Below are positions 10,123 through 20,839 of a stretch of 64,000 nucleotides of DNA, in pieces. The notes below the pieces were generated by a model. It had not been told where the DNA came from and did no database searches. It saw nothing but the letters and a program-made list of their open reading frames with translations. This DNA comes from Carnegiea gigantea. Taxonomy: Eukaryota; Streptophyta; Magnoliopsida; Caryophyllales; Cactaceae. The stretch's first letter is position 1; each line of letters opens with the position of its first letter. Both the position numbers and the translations under genes were made by a program. The stretch lies in assembly GCA_029747015.1 (NCBI GenBank), contig JAKOGI010003151.1, positions 1 through 64,000 on the forward strand, written 5' to 3'.

Positions 10123-10250
10123 GAGTGCACGCGCCTGCCGAGTCGCTCATACATCGCGCCAAATCTAAGGAGTTCGCAAGTTCGTAACTAACAGATCGGA
10201 AGCGGTGAGCTAAGAGTTCGTTACGGACGGTAGCTCGACCGCCTTAATCG

Positions 10251-10268
10251 CCCCGTGCGAGCACGGGG
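10251..10268. repeat. Spacer hairpin, perfect 8-bp stem
   Basis: CCCCGTGC and GCACGGGG separated by GA. Most A and C spacers have the imperfect form ending GCATTGGG; perfect copies also occur at 26679-26696 and 40515-40532. Confidence 0.7.
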
Positions 10269-10463
10269 TTTCGTCCGTGTGTTGCAGTAAAAAGGGGCCT
10301 CTAATGTGGTTATCAGTGCCAGGCGGCGTCCATAAAGGAATTTCGGTAATTTCGATTGAACAAGGACGGAAGGCCTGATTTGGAAGCTTTTTCCTCGTCC
10401 TGGTCAGTCCTCATCCGGCGGCCGCAGCAAATGAAACGCGAAAGATCGGTGGTTTTGAGAAAG

Positions 10464-10479
10464 AAAAAACAACGAAAAA
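10464..10479 (-). terminator. Class D pol III terminator, T5 then T6
   Basis: TTTTT (10475-10479), CGTTG, then TTTTTT (10464-10469). Most D copies have six T in the second run rather than seven. Confidence 0.85.
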
Positions 10480-10598
10480 GGGGTGCAACACGAGGACTTC
10501 CCAGGAGGTCACCCATCCCAGTACTACTCTCGCCCAAGCACGCTTAGCTGCGGAGTTCTGATGGGATCCGGTGCATTAGTGCTGGTATGATCGCGCCC
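10480..10598 (-). rRNA. 5S rRNA: 5S rRNA, class D
   Basis: G80; box A position 52 changed. Non-TATA flank, with a private T in the AATGAAA block. Confidence 0.94.
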
Positions 10599-10991
10599 AC
10601 CGAATTCTTGCGGAACAAATGATTCATTGAGGGTACGCGGCCGCTGAGTCGCGCATAAAACACGCCGGCTCCAAAGAGGTCGCAAGTTCGTAACTGACAA
10701 CTCTGAAGAGGCGAGCTAAGCGTGCGTTACGGACGGTAGCTCGACCACCTTCATCGCCCCGTGCATGCATGGGGTTTCGTCCGTGCGTTGCAGTAAAAAG
10801 GGGCCTCTGATGTGTTTTTCGGGGCCACGAGGAGTCAGTAGGGGAATTTCGGTAATTTCGACTGAACATAGGCGGATGGTCCTGATTTTGATGCTTTTTC
10901 CAAACGTTCCTGGTCAGTTATTATCCGTGGCCACAGCAAATGAAACGAGAAAAGATCGGCGCTATTAAGAAAGAAAAAAACAACTGAAAAA

Positions 10992-11110
10992 GGGGTGCAC
11001 ACACGAGGATTCCCCAGGAGGTCACCCATCCTAGCATACTCTCACACAAGCACGCTTAACTGCGGAGTTCTGATGGGATCCGGTGCATCAGTGCTGGTAT
11101 GATCGCACCC
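10992..11110 (-). rRNA. 5S rRNA: 5S rRNA, class A
   Basis: One base gained at the 3' end and one lost near 76 keep the length at 119. Sits in an indel-rich patch (10820-11050). TATA retained. Confidence 0.88.
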
Positions 11111-11497
11111 ATCGGAATCTGGCGGAACAAGTATTTTATAGAGTGTACGCGGCTGCCGAGTCGCTCATAGATCGCGCCAAATCTAAAGAGTTCGCAAGTT
11201 CGTAACTGACAGCTCGGAAGCGGCGGGCTAAGAGGGCGTTACGGGCGGTAGCTCGACCGCCTTCATCGCCCCGTGCGAGCATTGGGGGTCGTCCGTGTGT
11301 TGCAGTAAAAAGGGGCCTCTAATGTGGTTTTCAGTGCCAGGAGGCGTCCGTGGAGTAATTTCGGTAATTTCGAGCGAACAAGGGCGGAAGGCCTGATTTG
11401 AAAGCTTTTTCCTCGCCCCGGTCAGTTCCCATCCGACGGCCGCAGCAAATGAAACGAGAAAGGCCGGTGCTTTTAAGAAAAAAAAAATAAAGAAAAA

Positions 11498-11616
11498 GGG
11501 GTGCAACACGAGGACTTCCCAGGGGGTCACCCATCCTAGTACTACTCTCGCCCAAGCACGCTTAATTGCGCATTTCTGATGGGATCCGGTGCATTAGTGT
11601 TGGGATGATCGCACCC
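11498..11616 (-). rRNA. 5S rRNA: 5S rRNA, class B
   Basis: Class B bases present. The second terminator run is extended by fused A-runs (11479-11487 on the plus strand). Confidence 0.94.
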
Positions 11617-12003
11617 GTTGGATTCTTGCGGAACAAATGTTTCATTGAGGGTGAGCGGCCGTTGAGTTATGCATACAGCACGCCAGCTCCAAAGAGATCA
11701 CAAGTTCGTAACTGGCAGCTCGGAAGCGGCGAGCTAAGAGTGCGTTACGGACGGTAGCTCGACCACACTCATCGCCCCGTGCATGCATGGGGTTTCGTCC
11801 GTGTGTTGTATTAAAAAACGACCTCTGATGTGGTTTTCAGGGCCTGGACGCGTCCGTAGGGGAATTTCGGTAATTTCAAGTGAACAAGGGCGGAAGGCCT
11901 GACTTGGATGCTTTTTCCTCGTCCTGGTCAGTTCTCATCCGACGGCCGCAGCAGATGAAACGAGAAAGATCGGCGCTTTTAAGGAAGAAAAAAACAACGA
12001 AAA

Positions 12004-12122
12004 GGGGTGCAACACGAGGACTTCCCAGGAGGTCACCCATCCTAGCACTACTCTCGCCCAAGCACGCTTAACTGCGGAGTTCTGATGGGATCCGGTGCAT
12101 TAGTGCTGGTATGATCGCACCC
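12004..12122 (-). rRNA. 5S rRNA: 5S rRNA, C/A/D mosaic
   Basis: C-type 3' flank, G77 of class A, and D-type 5' half with non-TATA flank. Confidence 0.93.
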
Positions 12123-12511
12123 GTCGAATTCTTGCGGAACAAATGTTTCATTGAGGGTACGCAGCCGCTGGGTTCCGCATAGAGCACGCCGGCTCCAAAG
12201 AGGTCGCCAGTTCGTAACTGACAACTCGGAAGAGGCCAACTAAGCGTGCGTTACGGACGGTAGCTCGACCACCTTCATCGCCCCGTGCATGCATGGGGTT
12301 TCGTCCGTGCGTTGTAGTAAAAAGGGGCCTCTGATGTGTTTTTCAGGGCCACGAGGCGTCCCTAGGGGAATTTCGGTAATTTCGACTGAACATAGGCGGA
12401 TGGCCTGATTTGGATGCTTTTTCCACGTCCTGGTCAGTTCTGATCCGCTGGCCACAGCAAAATGAAACGAGAAAGATCGGCGCTTCTAAGAAAGAAAAAA
12501 ACAACGAAAAA

Positions 12512-12630
12512 GGGGTGCAACACGAGGACTTCCCTGGAGGTCACCCATCCTAGCACTACTCTCGCCCAAGCACGCTTAACTGCGGAGTTCTGATGGGATC
12601 CGGTGTATCAGTGCTGGTATGATCGAACCC
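12512..12630 (-). rRNA. 5S rRNA: 5S rRNA, class A with damaged D upstream flank
   Basis: G22 and G77; private changes at 95 and 3. The non-TATA flank has small indels at the start of an error-rich stretch. Confidence 0.9.
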
Positions 12631-13017
12631 ATCGAATTCTTTTGCGGAACAAAATTCTCATTGAGGGTACGCGGCCGCTGAGTTGCAAATAAAGCACGCC
12701 GCTCCAAAGAGTCGCAAGTTCGTAACTGACAAACTCGGAAGAGTGCGGAGCTACGCGTGCGTTACGGACGGTTAGCTCGACCACCTTCATTGCCCCGTGC
12801 AGGCATGGGGTTCGTCGCTTGCATTGCAGCAAAAAGGGCCTCTAATGTGTTTTCAGGGCACGAGGCGGTCGTAGGGGAATTTCGTAATTTCGACTGACAT
12901 AGGCAGATGGCCTGATTTGGATGCTTTTTCCACGTCCTGGCCAGTTCTTATCCGCTGACCACAGCAAATGAAACGAGAAAGATCGGCGCTTCTAAGAAAG
13001 AAAAAAACAACGAAAAA

Positions 13018-13136
13018 GGGGTGCAACACGAGGACTTCCCAAGAGGTCACCCATCCTAGCACTACTCTCGCCCAAGCACGCTTAACTGCGGAGTTCTGAT
13101 GGGATCCGGTGCATCAGTGCTGGTATGATCGCACCC
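13018..13136 (-). rRNA. 5S rRNA: 5S rRNA, class A, TATA mutated
   Basis: The upstream box reads TACAAAG. The body is a normal class A gene apart from a change at 94. Confidence 0.93.
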
Positions 13137-13522
13137 ATCGGAATCTGGCGGAGCAAGTCCTTTGTAGAGTGTACGCGGCTGACGAGTCGCTCATAGATCG
13201 CGCCAAATCTAAAGAGTTCGCAAGTTCGTAACTGACAGCTCGGAAGCGGCGAGCTAAGAGTGCGTTACGGGCGGTAGCTCGACCGCCTTCATCGCCCCGT
13301 GCTAGCATTGGGTTTCGTCCGTGTGTTGCAGTAAAAAGGGGCCTCTAATGTGGTTTTCAGTGCCAGGGGGCGTCCGTAAAGGAATTTCGGTAATTTCGAT
13401 TGAACAAGGACGGAAGGCCTGATTTGGAAGCTTTTTCCTCGTCCTGGTCAGTCCTCATCCGGCGGCCGCAGCAAATGAAACGAGAAAGATCGGTGGTTTT
13501 GAGAAAGAAAAACAACGAAAAA

Positions 13523-13641
13523 GGGGTGCAACACGAGGACTTCCCAGGAGGTCACCCATCCCAGTACTACTCTCGCCCAAGCACGCTTAACTGCGGAGTT
13601 CTGATGGGATCCGGTCCATTAGTGCAGGTATGATCGCACCC
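13523..13641 (-). rRNA. 5S rRNA: 5S rRNA, class D
   Basis: G80; private changes at 15 and 26, the latter shared with 25896 and 32977. Non-TATA flank. Confidence 0.94.
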
Positions 13642-14036
13642 ATCGAATTCTTGCGGAACAAATGTTTCATTGAGGGTACGCGGCCGCTGAGTTGCGCATA
13701 AAGCACGGCGGCTCCAAAGAGTGGGTCGCAAGTTCGTAGCTTTGACAACCGAAGAGGCGAGCTTAGAGTGCGTTACGGACACGGTTTTAGGCTCGACCAC
13801 CTTCATCGCCCGTGGAAGGCATGGGGGTTGTCCCGTGCGTTGCAGTAAAAAGGGGCCTTGATGTGTTTTTCGGGGCCAGAGGCGTCCTAGGGGCATTCGG
13901 TAATTTCGACTGAACATAGGCGGATGGACCTTGATTGGATGATTTTTTCCACGTCCTGGTCAGTTCTTATCCGCTGGCCACAGCAAATGAAACGAGAAAG
14001 ATCGGCGCTTCTAAGAAAGAAAAAAACAACGAAAAT

Positions 14037-14155
14037 GGGGTGCAACACGAGGACTTCCCAGGAGGTCACCCATCCTAGCACTACTCTCACCCAAGCACGC
14101 TTAACTGCGGAGTCCTGATGGGATCCGGTGCATCAGTGCTGGTATGATCGCACCC
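14037..14155 (-). rRNA. 5S rRNA: 5S rRNA, class A, TATA mutated
   Basis: Upstream box TAAAAAA. The terminator begins A-TTTT, and position 67 of the intermediate element is changed. Confidence 0.92.
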
Positions 14156-14543
14156 ATCGGAATCTGGCGGAACAAGTCTTTTTTAGAGTGTACGCGGCTG
14201 CCGAGTCGCTCATAGATCGCGCCAAATCTAAAGAGTTCGCAAGTTCGGAACTGACACCTCGGAAGCGGCGAGCTAAGAGTGCGTTAGGGACGGTAGCTCG
14301 ACCGCCTTCATCGCCCCGTGCGAGCATTGGGTTTCGTCCGTGTGTTGCAGTAAAAAGGGGCCTCTAATGTGGTTTTCAGTGCCAGGAGGCGTCCGGGGAG
14401 GAATTTCGGTAATTTCGAATGAACAAGGGCGGAAGGCCTGATTTGAAAGCTTTTTCCTCGTCCGGGTCAGTTCTCATCCGACGGCCGCAGCAGATGAAAC
14501 GAGAAGGATCGGCGCTTTTAAGGAAGAAAAAAACAACGAAAAG

Positions 14544-14660
14544 GGGGTGCAACACGAGGACTTCCTAGGAGGTCACCCATCGTAGTACTACTCTCGCCAA
14601 GCACGCTAACTGCGCCGTTCTGATGGGATTCGGTGCATTAGTGCTGGTATGATCGCACCC
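14544..14660 (-). rRNA. 5S rRNA: 5S rRNA, C/D chimera, 117 nt
   Basis: Two single-base losses, at the 3' edge of box A and inside it, probably weaken the internal promoter. Start of an indel-rich patch (14590-14930). Confidence 0.85.
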
Positions 14661-15044
14661 ATCGGAATTCTTGCGGGAACAAATGTTCACTGAGGGTACA
14701 CGGACGCTGAGTGCGCATAAAGCACGCCGGCTCCAAAGAGGTCGCAAGTTCGTAACTGACAAAATCTGGTAGAGGGATGAGCTAAGGGCGTACGGACGTA
14801 GCTCGACCACTGCATCGCCCCGTCATGCAGGGGGTTTGTCCCGTGCGTTGCTAGGAAAACGGGGACTTGACGTGTTCAGGGCCACGAGGCCTGTCCGTAG
14901 GGGAATTTCGGTAATTTCGACTGAACATACCGCGAATGGCCTGATTTGGATGCTTTTTCCACGTCCTCGTCAGTTCTCATCCGCTGGCCGCAGCAAATGA
15001 AACGAGAAAGATCGGCGCTTCTAAGAAAGAAAAAGAACGAAAAA

Positions 15045-15163
15045 GGGGTGCAACACGAGGACTTCCCAGGAGGTCACCCATCCTAGCACGACACTCGCCC
15101 AAGCACGCTCAACTGCGGAGTTGTGATGGGATCCGGCGCATCAGTGCTGGTATGATCGCACCC
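15045..15163 (-). rRNA. 5S rRNA: 5S rRNA, class A, upstream promoter deleted
   Basis: About 16 bases upstream of the start site the flank jumps to unrelated spacer, so the TATA is gone. Several body changes, including the intermediate-element side and box A. Confidence 0.9.
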
Positions 15164-15329
15164 ATCGGAATCTGGCGTCCGTGGAGGAATTTCAGTAATT
15201 TCGAGTGAACAAGGGCGGAATGCCTGATTTGAAAGCTTTTTCCTCGTCCCGGTCAGTTCCCATCCGACGGCCGCAGCAAATGAAACGAGAAAGACGGGTG
15301 CTTTTAAGAAAGAAAAAAATAACGAAAAA
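15164..15329. other. Shortened spacer, about 222 bp deleted
   Basis: Only 166 bp separate two genes. CGGAATCTGGCG of an A upstream flank joins GTCCGTGGAGG of an A-to-B spacer at about 15178-15180. Confidence 0.9.
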
Positions 15330-15448
15330 GGGGTGCAACACGAGGACTTCCCAGGGGGTCACCCATCCTAGTACTACTCTCGCCTAAGCACGCTTAATTG
15401 CACATTTCTGATGGGATCCGGTGCATTAGTGCTGGGATGATCGCGCCC
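15330..15448 (-). rRNA. 5S rRNA: 5S rRNA, class B
   Basis: AATGAAA flank; changes near 64 and 47. Its 3' spacer is the shortened one on the left. Confidence 0.94.
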
Positions 15449-15836
15449 ATTGGATTCCTGCGGAACAAATGTTTCATTGAGGGTGAGCGGCCGTTGACTT
15501 GTGCATACAGCACGCCAGCTCCAAAGAGATCGCAAGTTCGTATCTGGCAGCTCGGAAGCGGCGAGCTAAGAGTGCGTCACGGACGGTAGCTCGACCACCC
15601 TCATCGCCCCGTGCATGCATGGGGTTTCGTCCGTGTGTTGTATTAAAAAACGAACTCTGATGTGGTTTTCAGGGCCTGAACGCGTCCGTAGGGGAATTTC
15701 GGCAATTTCAAGTGAACATGGGCGGAAGGCTTAACTTGGATGCTTTTTCCTCGTCCTGGTCAGTTCTCATCCGACGGCTTCAGCAGATGAAACGAGAAAG
15801 ATCGGCGCTTTTAAGGAAGAAAAAAACAACGAAAAG

Positions 15837-15955
15837 GGGGTGCAACACGAGGACTTCCCAGGAGGTCACCCATCCTAGTACTACCCTCGCCCAAGCACGC
15901 TTAACTGAGCAGTTCTGATGGGATCCGGTGCATTAATGCTGGGATGATCGCACCC
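15837..15955 (-). rRNA. 5S rRNA: 5S rRNA, class C
   Basis: Upstream box TATAAAG. Private changes near 71 and 48. Confidence 0.94.
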
Positions 15956-16343
15956 ATTAGAATCTGGCGGAACAAATCCTTTATAGAGTGCACGCGGCTG
16001 CCGAGTCGCTCATACATCGCGCCAAATCTAAAGAGTTCGCAAGTTCGTAACTGACAGCTCGGAAGCGGCGGGCTAAGAGGGCGTTACGGACGGTAGCTCG
16101 ACCGCCTTCATCGCCCCGTGCGAGCATTGGGTTTCGTCCGCGTGTTGCAGTAAAAAGGGGCCTCTAATGTGGTTTTCAGTGCCAGGAGGCGTCCGTGGAG
16201 GAATTTCGGTAATTTCGAGTGAACGAGCGCGGAATGCCTGACTTGAAAGCTTCTTCCTCGCCCCGGTCAGTTCCCATCCGACGGCCGCAGCAAATGAAAC
16301 GAGAAAGACCGGTGCTTTTAAGAAAGAAAAAAGTAACGAAAAG

Positions 16344-16462
16344 GGGGGGCAACACGAGGACTTCCCAGGAGGTCATCCATCCTAGTACTACTCTCGCCCA
16401 AGCACGCTTAACCGCACAGTTCTGATGGGATCCGGTGCATTAATGCTGGGATGATCGCACCT
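16344..16462 (-). rRNA. 5S rRNA: 5S rRNA, B/C chimera, upstream promoter deleted
   Basis: B-type 3' flank and C-type 5' half (T20). A spacer deletion starts about 8 bases upstream of the start site. Related to the copy at 19755, sharing changes at 1, 51, 86 and 115. Confidence 0.9.
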
Positions 16463-16713
16463 ATTAGCTCGACCGCCTTCATCGCGCCGTGCGAGCACTG
16501 GGTTTCGTCCGTGTGTTGGAGTAAAAAGGGGCCTCTAATGTGGTTTTCAGTGCCAGGCGGCGACCGTAAAGGAATTTCGGTAATTTCGATTGAACAAGGA
16601 CAGAAGGCCTGATTTGGAAGCTTTTTCCTCGTCCTGGTCAGTCCTCATCCGGCCGCCGCAGCAAATGAAACGAGAAAGATCGGTGGTTTTGAGAAAGAAA
16701 AAACAACGAAAAA
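16463..16713. other. Shortened spacer, about 137 bp deleted
   Basis: ATTAG after the gene at 16344 joins CTCGACCGCC directly at about 16467-16468, removing TATA, GC element and the first third of the spacer. Confidence 0.88.
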
Positions 16714-16832
16714 GGGGTGCAACACGAGGACTTCCCAGGAGGTCACCCATCCCAGTACTACTCTCGCCCAAACACGCTTAACTGCGGAGTTCTGATGGGA
16801 TCCGGTGCATTAGTGCTGGTATGATCGCACCC
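16714..16832 (-). rRNA. 5S rRNA: 5S rRNA, class D with B-like upstream flank
   Basis: G80 and A13, then a B flank (ATTGGATTC, AATGAAA): crossover near the 5' end. One box A change. Confidence 0.93.
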
Positions 16833-17220
16833 ATTGGATTCTTGCGGAACAAATGTTTCATTGAGGGTGAGCGGCCGTTGAGTTGCGCATACAGCACGCC
16901 AGCTCCAAAGACATCGCAAGTTCGTAACTGGCAGCTCGGAAGCGGCGAGCTAAGAGTGCGTTACGGACGGTAGCTCGACCACCCTCATCGCCCCGTGCAT
17001 GCGTGGGGTTTCGTCCGTGTGTTGTATTAAAAAACGACTTCTGATGTGGTTTTCAGGGCCTGGACGCGTCCGTAGGGGAATTTCGGTACTTTCAAGTGAA
17101 CATGGGCGGAAGGCCTGACTTGGATGCTTTTTCCTCGTCCTGGTCAGTCCTCATCCGACGACCGCAGCAGATGAAACGAGAAAGATCGGCGCTTTTAAGA
17201 AAGGAAAAAACAACGAAAAG

Positions 17221-17339
17221 GGGGTGCAAGACGAGGACTTCCCAGGAGGTCACCCATCCTAGTACTACTCTCGCCCAGGCACGCTTAACTGCGCAGTTCT
17301 GATGGGATCCGGTGCATTAATGCTGGGATGATGGCACCC
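17221..17339 (-). rRNA. 5S rRNA: 5S rRNA, class C
   Basis: TATA flank; change at 7 shared with 9974 and 25390; one box A change. Confidence 0.94.
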
Positions 17340-17725
17340 ATTAGAATCTGGCGGAACAAATCTTTTATAGAATGCACGCGCCTGCCGAGTCGCTCATACA
17401 TCGCGCCAAATCGAAAGAGTTCGCAAGTTCGTAACTGACAGCTCGGAAGCGGCGAGCTAAGAGTGCGTTACGGACGGTAGCTCGACCGCCTTCATCGCCC
17501 GTGCGAGCATTGGGTTTCGTCCGTGTGTTGCAGTAAAAAGGGGCCTCTAATGTGGTTTTCAGTGCCAGGCAGCGTCCGTAAAGGAATTTCGGTAATTTCG
17601 ATTGAACAGGGACGGAAGGCCTGATTTGGAAGCTTTTTCCTCGTCCTGGTCAGCCCTCATCCGGCCGCCGCAGCAAATGAAAGGAGAAAGATCGGTGGTT
17701 TTGAGAAAGAAAAAACAACGAAAAA

Positions 17726-17844
17726 GGGGTGCAACACGAGGACTTCCCAGGGGCTCACCCATCCTAGTACTACTCTCGCCCAAGCGCGCTTAATTACGCA
17801 TTTCTGATGGGATCCGGTGCATTAGTGCTGGGATGATCGCACCC
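17726..17844 (-). rRNA. 5S rRNA: 5S rRNA, D flank with B-like gene
   Basis: D terminator side joined to a class B body and AATGAAA flank. Extra changes in box A and near 49. Confidence 0.92.
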
Positions 17845-18232
17845 ATTGGATTCTTGCGGAACAAATGTTTCATTAAGGGTGAGCGGCCGTTGAGTTGTGC
17901 ATACAGCACGCCAGCTCCAAAGAGATTGCAAGTTCGTAACTGGCAGCTCGGAAGCGGCGAGCTAAGAGTGCGTTACGGACGGTAGCTCGACCACCCTCAT
18001 CGCCCCGTGCATACATGGGTTTTCGTCCGTGTGTTGTATTAAAAAACGACCTCTGATGTGGTTTTCAGGGCCTGGACGCGTCCGTAGGGGAATTTCGGTA
18101 ATTTCAAGTGAACATGGGCGGAAGGCTTGACTTGGATGCTTTTTCCTCGTCCTGGTCAGTTCTCATCCGACGGCCGCAGCAGATGAAACGAGAAAGATCG
18201 GCACTTTTAAGGAAGAAAAAAACAACGAAAAG

Positions 18233-18351
18233 GGGGTGCAACACGAGGACTTCCCATGAGGTCACCCATCCTAGTACTACTCTCATCCAAGCACGCTTAA
18301 CTGTGCAGTTCTGATGGGATCCGGTGCATTAATGCTGGGATGATCGCACCC
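18233..18351 (-). rRNA. 5S rRNA: 5S rRNA, class C
   Basis: TATA flank. Changes in the intermediate-element and box A area (67, 66) and near 48. Confidence 0.93.
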
Positions 18352-18739
18352 ATTAGAATCTGGCGGAACAAATCTTTTATACAGTGCACGCGGTTGCCGA
18401 GTCGCTCATACATCGCGCCAAATCTAAAGAGTTCGTAAGTTCGCAACTGACAGCTCGGAAGCGGCGAGATAAGAGTTCGTTACGGACAGTAGCTCGACCG
18501 CCTTCGTCGCCCCGTGCGAGCATTGGGTTTCGTCCGTGTGTTGCAGTAAAAAGGGGCCTCTAATGTGGGTTTCAGTGCCAAGCGGCGTCCGTAAAGGAAT
18601 TTCGGTAATTTCGATTGAACAAGGACGGAAGGCCTGATTTGGAAGCTTTTTCCTCGTCCTGGTCAGTCTTCATCCGGCGGCCGCAGCAAATGAAACGAGA
18701 AAGATCGGCGGTTTTGAGAAAGAAAAAAACAACGAAAAA

Positions 18740-18858
18740 GGGGTGCAACACGAGGACTTCCCAGGAGGGCACCCATCCCAGTACTACTCTCGCCCAAGCA
18801 CGCTTAACTGCGGAGTTCTGATGGGATCCGGTGCATTAGTGCTGGTATGATCTCACCC
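18740..18858 (-). rRNA. 5S rRNA: 5S rRNA, class D
   Basis: G80; change at 90 in box C. Non-TATA flank that turns into B-type spacer further upstream. Confidence 0.94.
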
Positions 18859-19247
18859 ATCGAATTCTTGCGGAACAAATGTTTCATTGAGGGTGAGCGG
18901 CCGTTGAGTTGTGCATACAGCACGCCAGCTCCAAAGAGATCGCAAGTTCGTAACTGGCAGCTCGGAAGCGGCGAGCTAAGAGTGCGTTACGGACGGTAGC
19001 TCGAACACCCTCATCGCCCCGTGCATGCATGGGGTTTCGTCCGTGTGTTGTATTAAAAAACGACCTCTGATGTGTTTTTCAGGGCCACGAGGCGTCCGTA
19101 GGGAAATTTCGGTAATTTCGACTGAACGTACGCGGATGGCCTGATTTGGATGCTTTTTCCACGTCCTGGTCAGTTCTTATCAGCTGGCCACAGCAAATGA
19201 AACGAGAAAGATCGGCGCTTCTAAGAAAGAAAAAAAACAACGAAAAA

Positions 19248-19366
19248 GGGGTGCAACACGAGGACTTCCCAGGAGGTCACCCATCCTAGCACTACTCCCT
19301 CCCAAGCACGCTTAACTGCGGAGTTCTGATGGGATCCGGTGCATCAGTGCTGGTATGATCGCACCC
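19248..19366 (-). rRNA. 5S rRNA: 5S rRNA, class A, TATA mutated
   Basis: Upstream box TGTAAAA. Two changes in the intermediate element. Confidence 0.92.
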
Positions 19367-19754
19367 AACGGAATCTGGTGGAACAAGTCTTTTACAGAGC
19401 GTACGTGGCTGCCGAGTCGCTCATAGATCGCTCCAAATCTAAAGAGCTCGCAAGTTCGTAACTGACAGCTCGGAAGCGGCGAGCTAAGAGTGCATTACGG
19501 ACGGTGGCTCGACCGCCTTCATCGCCCCGTGCGAGCATTGGGTTTCGTCCGTGTGTTGCAGTAAGAAGGGGCCTCCAATGTGGTTTTCAGTGCCAGGAGG
19601 CGTCCGTGGAGGAATTTCGGTAATTTCGAATGAACAAGGGCGGAATGCCTGACTTGAAAGCTTTTTCCTCGCCCCGGTCAGTTCCCATCCGACGGCCGCA
19701 GCAAATGAAACGAGAAAGACTGGTGCTTTTAAGAAAGAAAAAAACAACGAAAAG

Positions 19755-19873
19755 GGGGGGCAACACGAGGACTTCCCAGGAGGTCATCCACCCTAGTACT
19801 ACTCTCGCCCAAGCACGCTTAACCGCACAGTTCTGATGGGATCCGGTGCATTAATGCTGGGATGATCGCACCT
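19755..19873 (-). rRNA. 5S rRNA: 5S rRNA, B/C chimera, TATA mutated
   Basis: Sister of 16344 but with its spacer intact; upstream box TATACAA. Confidence 0.92.
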
Positions 19874-20261
19874 ATTAGAATCTGGCGGAACAAATCTTGT
19901 ATAGAGTGCACGCGGCTGCCGAGTCGCTCATACATCGCGCCAAATCTAAAGAGTTCGCAAGTTCGTAACTGACAGCTCGGAAGCGGCGAGCTAAGAGTTC
20001 GTTACGGACAGTAGCTCGACCACCGTCATCGCCCCGTGCATGCATGGGGTTTCGTCCGTGCGTTGCAGTAAAAAGGGGCCTCTGATGTGTTTTTCCGGGC
20101 CGCGAGGCGTCCGTACGAGAATTTCGGTAATTTCGACTGAGCATAGGCGGATGGCCTGATTTGGATGCTTTTTCCACGTCCTGGTCAGTTCTTATCCGCC
20201 GGCCACAGCAAATGAAACGAGAAAGATCGGCGCTTCTAAGAAAGAAAAAAACAACGAAAAA

Positions 20262-20379
20262 GGGGTGCAACACGAGGACTTCCCAGGAGGTCACCCATCC
20301 TAGCACACTCTCGCCCAAGCACGCTTAACTGCGGAGTTCTGATGGGATCCGGTGCATCAGTGCTGGTATGATCGCACCC
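20262..20379 (-). rRNA. 5S rRNA: 5S rRNA, class A, 118 nt
   Basis: One base lost near 76, between the intermediate element and box C, altering their spacing. TATA present, flank one base longer. Confidence 0.9.
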
Positions 20380-20661
20380 ATCGGAATCTTGGCGGAACAA
20401 GTCTTTTATAGAGTGTACGCGGCTGCCGAGTCGCTCATAGATCGCGCCAAATCTAAAGAGTTCGCAAGTTCTAACTGACAGCTCGGAAGCGGCGAGCTAA
20501 GAGTGCGTTACGGACGGTAGCTCGACCGCCTTCATCGCCCCGTGCGAGCATTGGGTTTCGTCCGTGTGTTGCAGTAAAAAGGGGCCTCTAATGTGGTTTT
20601 CAGTGCCAGGAGGCGTCCGTGGAGGAATTTCGGTAATTTCGAGTGAACAAGGGCGGAAGGC

Positions 20662-20733
20662 CTGATTTGAAAGCTTTTTCCTCGTCCCGGTCAGTTCCCA
20701 TCCGACGGCCGCAGCAAATGAAACGAGAAAGAC
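20662..20733. repeat. 72-bp duplicated spacer segment
   Basis: A B-type CTGATTTGAAAGC...GAAAGAC segment is followed at once by the matching C-type CTGACTTGG segment, so the downstream flank occurs twice. Gene spacing here is 578 bp. Confidence 0.88.
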
Positions 20734-20839
20734 CTGACTTGGATTCTTTTTCCTCGTCCTGGTCAGTTCTCATCCGACGGCCGCAGGAGATGAAACGAGA
20801 AAGATCGGCGCTTTTAAGGAAGAAAAAAACAACGAAAAG

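Larger units (their letters stand above)
10093..10479. other. Exemplar C-to-D spacer
   Basis: Non-genic spacer. Left edge has the TATA flank of the C gene; the middle has a perfect CCCCGTGC-GA-GCACGGGG hairpin in this copy; the right edge has GATCGGTGGTTTTGAG and the D terminator. Confidence 0.85.
9470..11497 (-). repeat. Exemplar four-unit higher-order repeat, order B-C-D-A (2028 bp)
   Basis: Four consecutive units with class-specific gene and spacer sequence: B at 9470, C at 9974, D at 10480, A at 10992, then B again at 11498. Gene-sense diagnostic bases: A has G22, G77; B has C13, A44, G46, A51, C93; C has C13, T20, G46; D has G80. Spacer marks at plus-strand: B flank GAAAGACCGGTGC, C flank GCAGCAGATG, D flank GATCGGTGGTTTTGAG, A flank GCTGGCCACAGC. 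Other clean B-C-D-A copies start at 24883, 26909 (its C copy is broken), 29943, 36016, 55414 and 61018. The class assignment is direct reading; that the tetramer is the amplifying unit is inference. Confidence 0.9.

Noticed and set aside
10992..11110. Calling every copy with one- or two-base indels a pseudogene.
   Set aside because: Many such indels fall in patches that may be consensus errors and some cancel in length; only copies with larger losses were called pseudogenes.
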